From NCBI RefSeq assembly GCF_028369105.1, contig NZ_JAQNDO010000001.1:10820501-10884500 (forward strand): 64,000 bases of DNA, given 5' to 3'. The notes below the pieces were generated by a model. That model had not been told where the DNA came from and did no database searches. It worked only from the letters and a program-made list of their open reading frames with translations. A program made the position numbers and the translations under genes. The stretch comes from Polyangium mundeleinium (lineage in GTDB: Bacteria > Myxococcota_A > Polyangia > Polyangiales > Polyangiaceae). Below, in pieces: positions 1 through 9,700 of the stretch; position 1 is the stretch's first letter, and every line of letters starts with the position of its first letter.

Positions 1-182
1 GGCCCTCATCGTACGTTGCATCATCGCTCTCCAGGTGCAGGTGGCTGGTGCGCCAACCCCTCCGCAAGGGCCATGCCATCTCCATGAACGCCTGTGTTTC
101 GGCGTGAGGGCAGAGCGAGCGGGCCGGGGAGGCGCGCGCCTTGCGTGGCGGCGCAGATGCTGCGTTTCCGCGGGGCGGCGAT

Positions 183-1229
183 CTACTCGAAGCGCATCGT
201 GGGCGGAGGCCGCACGGTCTCCCGCTCCTTGAGCCAGCGCTCGGCGAGCTCGATCTCCCTCGGCCGGTGCTCATACCCATCCGGCGGCGTCGCATACCCG
301 TACGCGAGGAAGCTCGCGACGATCTTGCCGAGGGACGTGGCGAACGGCTCGTGGCGGAAGCCGAGCTCGGCCTCCGCCTTCGAAGGATCCAGCATCGACA
401 TCCATTTGCTGCTGAACGGCGAGACCGCGCGGAGGTCGAGCCCCGCGGCGAGGACGTCCGCGGACGCGACGGGCGCGAGCTTGGCCCGGGATCCGAGCAT
501 TCCTCGTAGCATCGCGAGCAGCTCCAGGAGGGAGGGCGTCTCCTTTTGGCAGACGTTGTACGCTTTGCCGAACGTCGGCTCGCGGCCGAGGATTTCCACG
601 AGGAACCGCGCGACCTCGCCCCCATACACGTGACGAACCGGCTGCGTCCCGCCATCCGGGACGATGACAGGACCACCGTCGACGAGGCGGAGGAGGTAAC
701 GATCGAGCCGGCGATAATGGTCGCGCTCGCCGTTCACGATGGGGATACGTACCCGCGTCGAAGGGAATCGCGATTTCTCGAAGGCGTCGACGAGCGCGTC
801 CTCGCAATCGCGTTTGCCCGTGCCGTACTCCCAGTTCGCCAGCTCGTCCTCGTCCGCGGGGCGGGGCATCACGGGGCCGTCATAATCGATCTCGCGCGAA
901 GGTCGCGGGGCGCCCTCGCGCACGAGGTAGACCTGGCCCGTGCTGATGAAGACGTAGTGCCCCACGCGGCCGCCGAGCGCATCCACAGCGCCGCGCGTGT
1001 CCTCCCAGCGGTAGGCCGCGAAGTCGACCGCCGCGTCGAAGTGGCGGTGTTGCATGACCCGCGACAGGTCCGCCGTCGTCCGATCACCCTGGAGCCGCTC
1101 GATCCGCGCGCCGAAAGGATCCGGCAGGGTCCCGCGATTGAACAAGGTCACCTGGTGCCCCCCCGCGAGCAGCCGGTGCACGAGGAGCGGCCCGACGAAC
1201 CGTGTCCCGCCGATGACGAGAACGTGCAT
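183..1229 (-). CDS. NAD-dependent epimerase/dehydratase family protein (extended SDR)
   Basis: 348 aa. The N-terminus shows a Rossmann nucleotide-binding start: a hydrophobic strand (MHVLVIGG) followed by TRFVGP, the GGTxFxG form seen in extended short-chain dehydrogenases that act on nucleotide sugars or other NAD(P) substrates. A later stretch, HYVFISTGQVY, fits the strand carrying the catalytic Ser/Thr region. No clear YxxxK was confirmed, so activity is uncertain. An AGGGGG ribosome site precedes the ATG closely. The gene is divergent from the membrane/two-component operon starting at 1427 and seems to be transcribed alone. The substrate cannot be told from sequence; the family call is firm. 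Confidence 0.8.
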   Translation of the reverse strand: MHVLVIGGTRFVGPLLVHRLLAGGHQVTLFNRGTLPDPFGARIERLQGDRTTADLSRVMQHRHFDAAVDFAAYRWEDTRGAVDALGGRVGHYVFISTGQVYLVREGAPRPSREIDYDGPVMPRPADEDELANWEYGTGKRDCEDALVDAFEKSRFPSTRVRIPIVNGERDHYRRLDRYLLRLVDGGPVIVPDGGTQPVRHVYGGEVARFLVEILGREPTFGKAYNVCQKETPSLLELLAMLRGMLGSRAKLAPVASADVLAAGLDLRAVSPFSSKWMSMLDPSKAEAELGFRHEPFATSLGKIVASFLAYGYATPPDGYEHRPREIELAERWLKERETVRPPPTMRFE

Positions 1230-1426
1230 GGTCCCCCTTCTAGCAGCGAAGCCGAAGGCGATACAACGGAACGGCGGAACAGGGGTGGATCACGGTTGAC
1301 CCACCTTGCCACAATTTCGTCGCATTCCTTCCACGACTCTTCCGCGGGGAAGGCAGAGGAGCGCCAAACCGGCACGATACGAAAACGAGGTCTGGCGCGG
1401 CTACGGCCGCGAGCACCGGAGGAAAG

Positions 1427-2128
1427 ATGCAAGCCCACGCCTCGTACGTCGATGCCCTCGCGGGCGACGCCCCGCCCGAACCCCAGGAAGTCACGCCCCC
1501 GAATCCGCCCGAAGAGGCGCGCGTCGCGCCGCAGATGCCCGCGGACGAGGGCGCGCCGTCGTTCGCGAAGTCGCTGCTCGGCGTCGGGCCGGATGGCGCC
1601 CCGGGCGCGCTGCGCGACGACGCGCGGAGGTTTGCCACGGCGCTCGCGCTGTCGGCGTTGTATGGGCTCTCGATCGGGACGCGGGACGGCGGTCTTTCGA
1701 TCCTGAAGCACGCGGCCGCCGTGCCGCTCGCGCCGCTCGCCGTCGCAGGGCTCGGCGTGCCCGCGCTGTTCATCGTGCTCACGCTCTTCGATGCGCCGAT
1801 CGATCCGCCGGCCGCGGTGAAAGCCGCGGCGCGCGGGGCGGCGACGACGGGCCTCGTGCTCGGCGGCCTCGCGCCTGCGATGGCCCTCTTCGTGACGACG
1901 TCGAGCTCGCGCATCGGCGCTGCGTTCTCCGCGGGGCTCGGCCTGATCCTCGCCGGGGCCTTCGGGCTGCGCGCGTTCCTCGGCGCGATCGGGACGCCGC
2001 TCGGGCGCGCCTCCGCCGGCGTTCGGACGATGAGCGGGTTCGCGCTCGCCGGCTTCGCGATCTTCGCGACGGCGCTGTCGGCGCGGGTCTGGTGGAGCAC
2101 GCTGCCGATCTTCGGAGGTGCCCCGTGA
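1427..2128 (+). CDS. Multi-pass membrane protein, first gene of a two-component operon
   Basis: 233 aa. A Pro/Glu-rich cytoplasmic-looking N-terminus (about residues 1-60) is followed by four or five hydrophobic segments rich in Ala, Leu and Gly, for example around APLAVAGLGVPALFIVLTL and TSGFALAGFAIF-like stretches. No known domain was recognised. The start is well supported by GGAGGA just before the ATG. The stop overlaps the next start in GTGA, so the operon 1427-5747 (three membrane proteins, response regulator, kinase) is probably one translationally coupled transcript. By position the protein may be part of the envelope process the two-component system monitors; that is inference. Confidence 0.75.
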   Translation: MQAHASYVDALAGDAPPEPQEVTPPNPPEEARVAPQMPADEGAPSFAKSLLGVGPDGAPGALRDDARRFATALALSALYGLSIGTRDGGLSILKHAAAVPLAPLAVAGLGVPALFIVLTLFDAPIDPPAAVKAAARGAATTGLVLGGLAPAMALFVTTSSSRIGAAFSAGLGLILAGAFGLRAFLGAIGTPLGRASAGVRTMSGFALAGFAIFATALSARVWWSTLPIFGGAP

Positions 2129-2901
2129 GCGCCACCGTCCTCGCCCGCTTGCTTCGCGCGCCCGGAGACATCGCCCGCGCTTGCCGCGACGACGACCCGG
2201 AGGTGCGCGCCATCGCCGCGACCTCGCTCGCCTCCATCGCGCTCGGCGCGGCCGCGTTCGGCGGCGTCCTCGGGAGCTTCCGCGGCGGCGCGCAGATCTT
2301 CTACGGCGCCGCGAAGGTGCCGCTCGCCGTGCTCGCGACGCTCGCGCTCTCGGTGCCGGCGTTCCACGCGCTCGCTGCGGTGCTCGGGAGGCCCTGGCCG
2401 ATGCGATCGATCGTGGCGCTCGCGCTCGCGTCGGCGGGGCGATCGTCGCTCGTCCTGCTCGCGTTCGCGCCCGCGCTCTGGTTGATGCTCGATCTCGGCA
2501 TGGGCTACCACACGGCGGCGATCGTGGCGTCGTGCGCGTACGCCGTGGCCGGGTTCGCGGCGCTGTCCTTGCTCGTGCGAGGACTCGGCGATGGGAAAGG
2601 GCGCATCACGACGGCGATCGCGTTCATCAGCGTGTTCTTCGCGGTCGGCGGACAAACCGCGTGGATCCTGCGTCCATACCTGGTGCGGCCGCGCGCGACG
2701 AACATCCCGTTCCTGCGGGAGCGCGAGGGCAGTTTTGCCGAGGCCGTGCTGACGAGCCTGACGTCGGCCGCGATTTACAGCGACCGGCCTTATCGGATCG
2801 ACGCACCGCCTGCCCCCGCGTCCGATGCGTGGGAGCGCAACAAGAACACGCGGTCGCGTGAGGTGCTGGACGAGGACAACGAGGAGGAGGGTGGGCAATG
2901 A
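2125..2901 (+). CDS. Multi-pass membrane protein, unknown function
   Basis: 258 aa from a GTG that overlaps the preceding stop (GTGA). About six hydrophobic helices run from residue 30 to 200, then a charged tail of about 60 residues ends with an acidic run (EVLDEDNEEEGGQ). Its topology resembles the upstream 233-aa protein, and the two may be diverged paralogues or subunits of one complex. The short motif ARLLRAPGDIARAC precedes the first helix. It is coupled by ATGA overlap to the next gene. No family was recognised; the coding call rests on length, codon bias and tight overlaps at both ends. Confidence 0.75.
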   Translation: MSATVLARLLRAPGDIARACRDDDPEVRAIAATSLASIALGAAAFGGVLGSFRGGAQIFYGAAKVPLAVLATLALSVPAFHALAAVLGRPWPMRSIVALALASAGRSSLVLLAFAPALWLMLDLGMGYHTAAIVASCAYAVAGFAALSLLVRGLGDGKGRITTAIAFISVFFAVGGQTAWILRPYLVRPRATNIPFLREREGSFAEAVLTSLTSAAIYSDRPYRIDAPPAPASDAWERNKNTRSREVLDEDNEEEGGQ

Positions 2902-3581
2902 GCCTGCGGGATCTGTCGGTGCTCTACCTCGTCGCGGGGATTTGCTGCGCGGTGGCGATCTACCGATCGTCCCCCGCAGGTGGCTCGCGCGCGGCGATGT
3001 CGGCGGCGCTGGCCGTGCCCCTCTGGCCGCTCTGGGCGCCGATCGCGCTGACCGCGAAGCGCGCGGTGGATGTGCCGAAGGGCGCCGCGGAAAGCGCGCT
3101 CGCCCGGGTGAAGACGGCGCTCGGGGAGGCCGTCGCGGCGTCGCGGGGGACGCCGCTCGCGAGCGTGCTGCCGGCGGAGGCCGCGGCGCGGATCGAGGCG
3201 GAGGTCGAGCGACGCGTGCAGCGGCATGCCGAGCTCGAAGCGCTCCTCCGCAAGGACGCGTTTGATCTGGCGCGGGCCGAGGCGCGCGTGCGCGAGATCG
3301 AGCGCGCCTCGGGATCGAGCCGCGCGCTCGCGACGGCGCGGCTCGACCTCGACAACGTCCGCCGTCTGTCTTCGCTGCGCGACCGGGACACGCGCGCCCT
3401 GGAGGAGCTCTGTGCGCTCGCCGAGGCGCTGCGCACGCAGGTCACCGTGGCGCGCTTCAGCGGATCCTCCGCGGCGGACATCGGTGGTATCGTCTCGGAG
3501 GTGCAGGCGCGGGTCGAGGGCCTCGGCGCTGCCCTCGAAGCTGAAGAGAGCCTCCGGGCCGAGGAGCCGATCGAGACGTGA
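2898..3581 (+). CDS. Membrane-anchored coiled-coil protein
   Basis: 227 aa. Two short hydrophobic segments lie near the N-terminus (LYLVAGICCAVAIY and a segment around LAVPLWPLWAPIAL). A long helical region rich in Ala, Glu and Arg with heptad-like spacing follows (about residues 70-215), suggesting a cytoplasmic coiled coil. It begins in an ATGA overlap with the previous gene and ends in a GTGA overlap with the response regulator. The order of membrane proteins, coiled-coil adaptor, regulator and kinase suggests a role in signalling or envelope scaffolding. No named family was recognised. Confidence 0.72.
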   Translation: MSLRDLSVLYLVAGICCAVAIYRSSPAGGSRAAMSAALAVPLWPLWAPIALTAKRAVDVPKGAAESALARVKTALGEAVAASRGTPLASVLPAEAAARIEAEVERRVQRHAELEALLRKDAFDLARAEARVREIERASGSSRALATARLDLDNVRRLSSLRDRDTRALEELCALAEALRTQVTVARFSGSSAADIGGIVSEVQARVEGLGAALEAEESLRAEEPIET

Positions 3582-4261
3582 GCAAGCACATCCTGGTCGT
3601 CGACGACGAGGCGCGCATCCGGGAGGTTTTGCAGTACGCGCTGCACAAGGAGGGCTACGAGGTCTCCGTCGTGACCGACGGCCGCGAGGCGATCGAGGCC
3701 GTCGCGAAGGGCGGCGTGGACCTCGTGATCCTCGACGTGATGCTCCCCGAGGTCGACGGCCTCTCCGCGTGCCGCCACATCCGCACCGAGAGCCGCGTGC
3801 CGATCCTGTTCCTGTCGGCGCGCAGCGACGAGATCGATCGCGTGCTCGGGCTCGACCTCGGCGGCGACGACTACCTCACGAAGCCCTTCTCGGTCCGCGA
3901 ACTCGTGGCGCGCGTAAAGGCCTTGTTCCGCAGGCTCGAAGCGCCGGGCGAGGCGGCGCGCAAGGTGCTGACGCACGGCCGGATCGAGGTCGACGTGGAG
4001 CGCCACGAAGCGCGGCTCGACGGCGCGCCCGTCACGCTCACGGCGACCGAGCTCGGCCTGCTCGGCGCGCTGCTCGAGCGCCCCGGGATCGTCCTCTCGC
4101 GCAGCCAGCTCATGACGCGCGCCTACCGCTACGACAACCTGATCACCGAGCGCACGATCGACACACACGTCCGCAGGATCCGCGCGAAGTTCCGCGCGGC
4201 CGGCGGCGAGGACCCGATCGCGACGGTGCACGGCGTCGGATACAAGGTCGCCGGTGCGTAA
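3578..4261 (+). CDS. OmpR/PhoB-family response regulator
   Basis: 227 aa with a complete receiver domain: acidic pocket D9/D10, phospho-acceptor D53 in ILDVMLP, conserved S80 and K102 in LTKPF. From about residue 130 comes a winged-helix DNA-binding domain ending with the typical TIDTHVRRIRAKF and GVGYK motifs. It should be phosphorylated by the kinase encoded directly downstream and then bind promoter DNA. The GTG start lies in a GTGA overlap with the coiled-coil gene, and its end overlaps the kinase by 8 bp, so a cognate pair is nearly certain. The regulon is unknown. Confidence 0.95.
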   Translation: MSKHILVVDDEARIREVLQYALHKEGYEVSVVTDGREAIEAVAKGGVDLVILDVMLPEVDGLSACRHIRTESRVPILFLSARSDEIDRVLGLDLGGDDYLTKPFSVRELVARVKALFRRLEAPGEAARKVLTHGRIEVDVERHEARLDGAPVTLTATELGLLGALLERPGIVLSRSQLMTRAYRYDNLITERTIDTHVRRIRAKFRAAGGEDPIATVHGVGYKVAGA

Positions 4262-5747
4262 GCTGCTCGTGCTGCTCGGCCGCATCCGGATGCGGCTGCT
4301 CGCGGTGAACCTGCTCGCGCTCTTCGTGCCCGCGATCGGGCTCGAATTCGCGCGGATCCACGAGCGGGAGCTGCTCGACGCGCTCGAGCGCGACATGTCG
4401 AACCAGGCCGTCCTCGTACGATCCTTCGTCGAGCAAGACCTCGGCGCGGGCCGCGCGCTCGGGGATCCGGAGCACGAGAAGATCCTCGCGACGGCGGCGC
4501 AGCGGACGCGGACGCGGATCCGGCTCGTGGACAAGGACGGCGAGGTGAGGGCCGACTCGCACGCGGAGGGGCCGCCCGAGGGGCCGGAGCCGCCGCCGCC
4601 GTTGATGCTGCCGCGCCCGCGGGACGTGCGGCGGGCCCTCGACGTGCGCGCGGCGCACGGCGAGGCGTGGCCGGCGCTCGCGGAGCGCTTCGAGGTGCGC
4701 TCGGCGCTCGCGGGCAAGAAGGCCACACGCACGCGCATCCGCGACCGCGACCCGGGCGTGATCCTCTTCCTCGCAGAGCCGATCCGCGTGGGCGGCGTGG
4801 TGACGGGCGTCGTGTACGTCGCGCGCTCGACGCAGCCTGTCCTGTTCGAGCTCTACCGCATCCGCGCGGGCCTCGGGCGTGTGCTCCTCGTCGCGCTCCT
4901 CGGCACGGGCCTCGTGACGCTCGTGCTCGCGTGGAGCATCTCGCGTCCGCTCGGCCGGCTCTCGCGCGCGGCCAAGCGCATCGCGATGGGCGAGCGGGAC
5001 GTGGTCGTCCCGATCGGCGGCGGCGGCGAGATCCGCGAGCTCGGCGAATCGTTCGCGGCGATGAAAGAGCGGCTCGACGCGCGCATGCGCTACATCTCGG
5101 AGTTCGCGGCGGACGTGGCGCACGAGTTCAAGTCGCCGCTCACCTCGATCCGCGGCGCGGCGGAGCTGCTCGGGGAAGGCGCGCACGACGATCCCGAGGC
5201 GCGCGTGCGTTTTTTGCGGAACATCGAGCTCGACGTCGAGCGGCTCGATCGGCTGGTCTCGCGCCTGCTCCAGCTCTCGCGCATCGAGGCCTCGGCCGAG
5301 CCGATGCGCGCATGTGACCTCTCGGCGCTCGCGCTCGCCGCGAAGGAGCGCGCGTCGGGCCCGGATCAGCCGGTGCTCCTCGAATTCTCGGCGAGCGTGC
5401 GTGACGTGTTCTGCCGGCCCACGGACGTCGAGACCGCGCTCGGGAACCTGCTCGACAATGCGGTGCGATTCTCGCCGCCGGGCGAGCCGGTGCGCCTCCG
5501 CGTCGAGGGTGGTCCGCCCGAGGCCGTGATCCGCATCTCCGTGGAAGATCGCGGCCCCGGCGTGCCGCCCGCGATCCTGCCGCGTATCTTCGACAGGTTC
5601 TTCACGACGGACGCGGATCGCGACGGCACGGGCCTCGGGCTCGCGATCGTGAAGAGCGTGGCGGAGGCGCACGGTGGGCGGGTGATCGTCGACAATCGGC
5701 CCGGCCACGGGGTCACCTTCACGCTGGAGATTCCCTGCCGGCGGTAA
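4254..5747 (+). CDS. Membrane sensor histidine kinase (cognate to the upstream regulator)
   Basis: 497 aa from GTG. TM1 is at about residues 14-32, an extracytoplasmic sensor at about 35-205, and TM2 at about 208-228, followed by HAMP. The dimerisation/phospho-acceptor helix carries H290 in DVAHEFKSPLTSIR. The catalytic domain has the N box (LLDNAVRFSPPG), G1 (EDRGPGVP), F box (FDRFF) and G2 (GTGLGLAIVKS). All catalytic motifs look intact. The periplasmic portion holds a Pro/Glu-rich loop with no recognised ligand-binding fold. The general layout resembles CreC/ChvG-type kinases, so envelope stress sensing is a reasonable but unproven guess. Confidence 0.93.
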   Translation: MRKLLVLLGRIRMRLLAVNLLALFVPAIGLEFARIHERELLDALERDMSNQAVLVRSFVEQDLGAGRALGDPEHEKILATAAQRTRTRIRLVDKDGEVRADSHAEGPPEGPEPPPPLMLPRPRDVRRALDVRAAHGEAWPALAERFEVRSALAGKKATRTRIRDRDPGVILFLAEPIRVGGVVTGVVYVARSTQPVLFELYRIRAGLGRVLLVALLGTGLVTLVLAWSISRPLGRLSRAAKRIAMGERDVVVPIGGGGEIRELGESFAAMKERLDARMRYISEFAADVAHEFKSPLTSIRGAAELLGEGAHDDPEARVRFLRNIELDVERLDRLVSRLLQLSRIEASAEPMRACDLSALALAAKERASGPDQPVLLEFSASVRDVFCRPTDVETALGNLLDNAVRFSPPGEPVRLRVEGGPPEAVIRISVEDRGPGVPPAILPRIFDRFFTTDADRDGTGLGLAIVKSVAEAHGGRVIVDNRPGHGVTFTLEIPCRR

Positions 5748-5780
5748 AGTGTCTCCTCTCCGCCGCGCGGAGCTTCTACC

Positions 5781-6602
5781 TTGCATGGGATGACGTTCGA
5801 GGATCAGGAGCCGCGCGTTCTCGAACGAGAAGGCTGTCCGCTTCACTACTGGCTCGTCGGCGACGCGACGCGTCCGCTCGTCGTGCTCACCCACGGCGCG
5901 GGGCTCGATCACCGGATGTGGCGTGACAACGTCGAAGCGCTCGCCGAGCACCATCGTGTGCTCCTCTGGGACGTGCGCGGGCACGGGCTCTCGCGACCGA
6001 TGGGGACACGTTTCACGGTCGAGACGGTGATCGACGACATGGTGGCGCTGCTCGACGCGATCGGCGCGCCGCCGGCGGTGCACGTGGGGCAGAGCATGGG
6101 AGGGAACCTGGCGCAGGAGCTCGTCCGGAGGCACCCCGATCGCGTGCGCGCGCTCGTGCTCGTGGACTGCGCGTGCAACACGGCGGCGCTCTCCTGGATG
6201 GAGCGCCTCGGCGTGTGGCTCACGCCCGCAATGCTCCGGCTCTATCCGTACGGCGCCTTGTTGCGACATAGCGCGCAATCGATCTCGGCCTTGGAGAGCG
6301 TGCGTGGGTACTGCCAGGACGCGATGTCGCGCCTCGAAAAGCACGAGACGCTCGACGTGATGATGGCGGTCCTCGGCTGCATGCGTGACGAGCCGGACGC
6401 CCGCATCCCGAAGCCGTTCGTGCTCGTGCGCGGGGCGCTGAGCCGCGCCGGATCGATCGCGAAACAAGGGCCCGCGTGGGCCCGGCGGGATCCCTCGTGT
6501 CGCGTCGACGTGGTGATCGCGGACGCGAACCACTGCGTGAACATGGATGCGCCTCGGGCCTTCAACGACGCCGTGCGCTCGTTCCTCGCGACGCTCGCGT
6601 GA
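5781..6602 (+). CDS. Alpha/beta-fold hydrolase
   Basis: 273 aa. Hallmarks are the oxyanion loop HGAG (residues 38-41), the nucleophile elbow GQSMGG with S105, and a C-terminal histidine in DANHCVN. The region DVRGHGLS is typical of small-molecule esterases, haloperoxidase-like enzymes and 3-oxoadipate enol-lactonases. The start is debatable: TTG at 5781 has GGAG eight bases upstream, whereas the in-frame ATG at 5790 is too far from it, so the TTG is preferred. It sits 33 bp after the kinase gene in the same direction and could be read through from it. The substrate is unknown. Confidence 0.85.
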   Translation: MHGMTFEDQEPRVLEREGCPLHYWLVGDATRPLVVLTHGAGLDHRMWRDNVEALAEHHRVLLWDVRGHGLSRPMGTRFTVETVIDDMVALLDAIGAPPAVHVGQSMGGNLAQELVRRHPDRVRALVLVDCACNTAALSWMERLGVWLTPAMLRLYPYGALLRHSAQSISALESVRGYCQDAMSRLEKHETLDVMMAVLGCMRDEPDARIPKPFVLVRGALSRAGSIAKQGPAWARRDPSCRVDVVIADANHCVNMDAPRAFNDAVRSFLATLA

Positions 6603-6614
6603 CGGAAGACGGAC

Positions 6615-6649
6615 CAATGAAGGCTTGACGCCGGCCCGTTGATTCATTG
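6615..6649. promoter_or_regulatory. Inverted repeat upstream of the PPC/DUF4215 lipoprotein gene
   Basis: Seven-base arms CAATGAA and TTCATTG are separated by 21 bases in the 145-bp gap before the lipoprotein gene. The arms are AT-rich, unusual here, so this could be a protein-binding site rather than a terminator. Only the symmetry supports it. Confidence 0.22.
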
Positions 6650-6747
6650 AGGTGTCCGGGCTCTTCGCTTGCAGAGGCCCTCGGGTATGCGTCTCGGCGC
6701 AGGCGTCGGGCGAGACATCGCTAACCGTTGGGAGCGAAGAATCGCGC

Positions 6748-9700
6748 ATGACGAGGCTAACGCGGCACTTTGGAATGGCGCTCGTGCTCGGCCTGGGATC
6801 GTTCGGATCCATGGGCTGCGAGCTGATTGCAGCGGTCGATCGGAGCCAGATTCCGCAAGGAGAAGGCGGGTCCGGAGGTCAAGGCGGCCAAGGCGGCGGC
6901 CCAGGCGGCATGGGTGGTGAAGGCGGCGTCGGCGGCCAGGGAGGCGTCGGCGGCGAAGGCGGCCAAGGCGGCGGCGGCATGGGCGGCGGCGGCATGGGCG
7001 GCGGCGGCATGGGCGGCATGGGCGGCCAAGGCGGCGGCGGCATGGGCGGCATGGGCGGCCAAGGCGGCATGGGCGGCTCGATGGACGTCTGCGGCGACGG
7101 CGCCCTGACCGGCGCCGAGACCTGCGACGACGGCAACACCCTGGCCAACGACGGCTGCGACGCCACGTGCGCGCAGGAAGCGGGCTGGACGTGCACGGGC
7201 GCGCCCAGCGCGTGCGTCAGCGAATGCGGCGACGGCATCGTCGTCGGCACGGAGGCGTGCGACGACGCCAACGCGACCGACATGGACGGTTGCAGCGCGT
7301 GCGTCGTGGAGAACGGCTGGACCTGCACGGGTCAGCCGAGCGCGTGCAACACGACCTGCGGCGACGGCATCCTGGCCGGCACCGAGGCGTGCGACGACGG
7401 CAACACGAAGGACCTCGACGGCTGCAGCTCGACCTGCGTCGTCGACACGTTCCCGGAGACCGAGCCGAACAACAGCACCGCCACGGCGAACGGCCCGTTC
7501 TCGGCGCCTGTCCTGGTCAGCGGCTCGATCAACCCCGGCAGTGACGCCGATTGGTACCAGATCACCGTGCCCGCCACGGCCGATCTGCACGTCGAGACCT
7601 ACGACGCGAACGGCCCCACGAGCTGCCTGAACATCGACACGCTCGTCACGCTCTACGCGAGCGACGGCACCACGGTGATCGCCTCGGACGACGACGGCGG
7701 CACGAACGCGTGCTCGCGCCTCGACGGCACGACGAACGCGGCGCTGCGGCACGTCCCGGCGGGCACGTACTACGTGAAGGTCGAGGAGGCCGGCAACGAC
7801 AAGGTGATCCCGGGCTACAAGCTCGTCGTGACGTACGACGCGCTCTGCGGCGACGGCACCGTGAGCGGCTCCGAGGAGTGCGACGGCGGCGCGGGTTGCG
7901 CGGCGACGTGCGACCGCGTCCCGGTCTGCGGCGACGGCTTCGTCGACGCGCCCGAGACCTGCGACGACGGCAACACGATGGACGGCGACACGTGCAGCGC
8001 GACCTGCGAGACGTCGATCCTCATGGAGACCGAGCCGAACAACACGAGCGCGCAGGCGTTGGACGGCTTTGCCCCGCCCGTGCTCTACCAGGGCGCGATC
8101 ATCCCGGCGACGGACGTCGACTTCTACGCGATCAAGCTCGACCAGACGAGCGACCTCACGGTCGAGTCGTTCGACGTGAACGGCCCCGGCTCGTGCGTCG
8201 GCGTCGACACGCTGCTCCGCCTCTACGCCACCGACGGCACCACGGTCCTGCTCGAGCGTGACCTCGGCGGCCTCGGCGCGTGCGGCAAGATCGATTCGAA
8301 GAAGCCCGGCGACGCCGCGGCCCGGCACCTGCCGGCGGGCACGTATTTCGTCTCGGTCGAGGACTACCTCAACAACACGGAGATCCCCGGCTACCGCCTG
8401 CTCATCACGCTCGACGCGACCTGCGGCAACGGCAAGGTCGAGGGCGCCGAGGAGTGCGACGGTGGCGCGGGCTGCTCGGCGATCTGCGAGCGCATCGCGG
8501 TCTGCGGCGACGGCAAGATCGACGCACCCGAGACGTGCGACGACGGCAACACGACGGCCGGCGACGGCTGCGACGCTTCGTGCTTGAAGGAGTCGACGCC
8601 GGAGACGGAGCCGAACAACGACGCGGCGACCGCGAACGGCCCCTTCACGCCGTACGCGATCGTCAGCGGCGCGATCAACCCGGGGAGCGACATCGACTTC
8701 CACAGCTTCACGCTGAGCGCGTACTCGGACGTCCGCCTGGAGACGTCCGACGCGAATGGCCCCGGCTCGTGCGCGCTGCCGCTCGACACCGTGATCACGC
8801 TCTACGGCCCCGACGGCACGACCGAGCTCGCGAACGCGGACGACGGCGGCGTCAACATCTGCTCGCGCATCTCGGGCAAGACGCACGCGGGCGCGCGGCG
8901 CCTCGCCCCGGGCACGTATTTCGTCAAGGTCGAGGACTTCGAGAACGACACGGTCATCCCGGGCTATCTGCTCGAAATGGCCGTCGAGTCCGTCTGCGGC
9001 AACGGCGTGGTCGAGGGCAGCGAGGAGTGCGACGGCGGCGCCGGCTGCGAGGCGAACTGCGATCGCGTCCCGACCTGCGGCGACGGCCACCTCGACGGCA
9101 CGGAGGCCTGCGACGACGGCAACCTGATGGACGGCGACGGCTGCTCCGCCACGTGCGCGCTGGAGGTGTTGGGCGAGGTCGAGCCGAACAACTCGACGGC
9201 CCAGGCGGACTTCTTCCTGCTGCTCACGGGCAGCGCCAACGTGGTGGGCTCGATCGCGGCGGCGGGCGACGTCGACCTCTTCCGCATCGACCTCGCGTCG
9301 GACGCGGCGCTCGTGCTCGAGACGCTGAACGACACGGGCATCGGCTGCGGCTTCACGTCGACGCTGAACCTGTACGATGCGGCCGGGCTGCTCCTCGAGA
9401 CGGACAACGTGAGCGGCGAGGGATCCTGCTCGGCGCTCACGATGAACCTCGCCGCGGGCACGTATTACGTCGGCGTCGAGGAGACGAACAAGGACGGGAC
9501 CATCGCCTCGTACCTGCTGCGGGCGAAGGTGCTCGCGGATAACGGCCCCGAGAACGAGCCGAACAACCAGCAAGCCGACGCGACCGGGATGACGGGCTGG
9601 GACTCCGTCATCACGGGCTTGCACATGGCCTTCGACGATGACGATTACTTCGAGATCACGGTCCCGGCGGGCAAGTCGCTCCGGGCCGAGATCATCGAGG

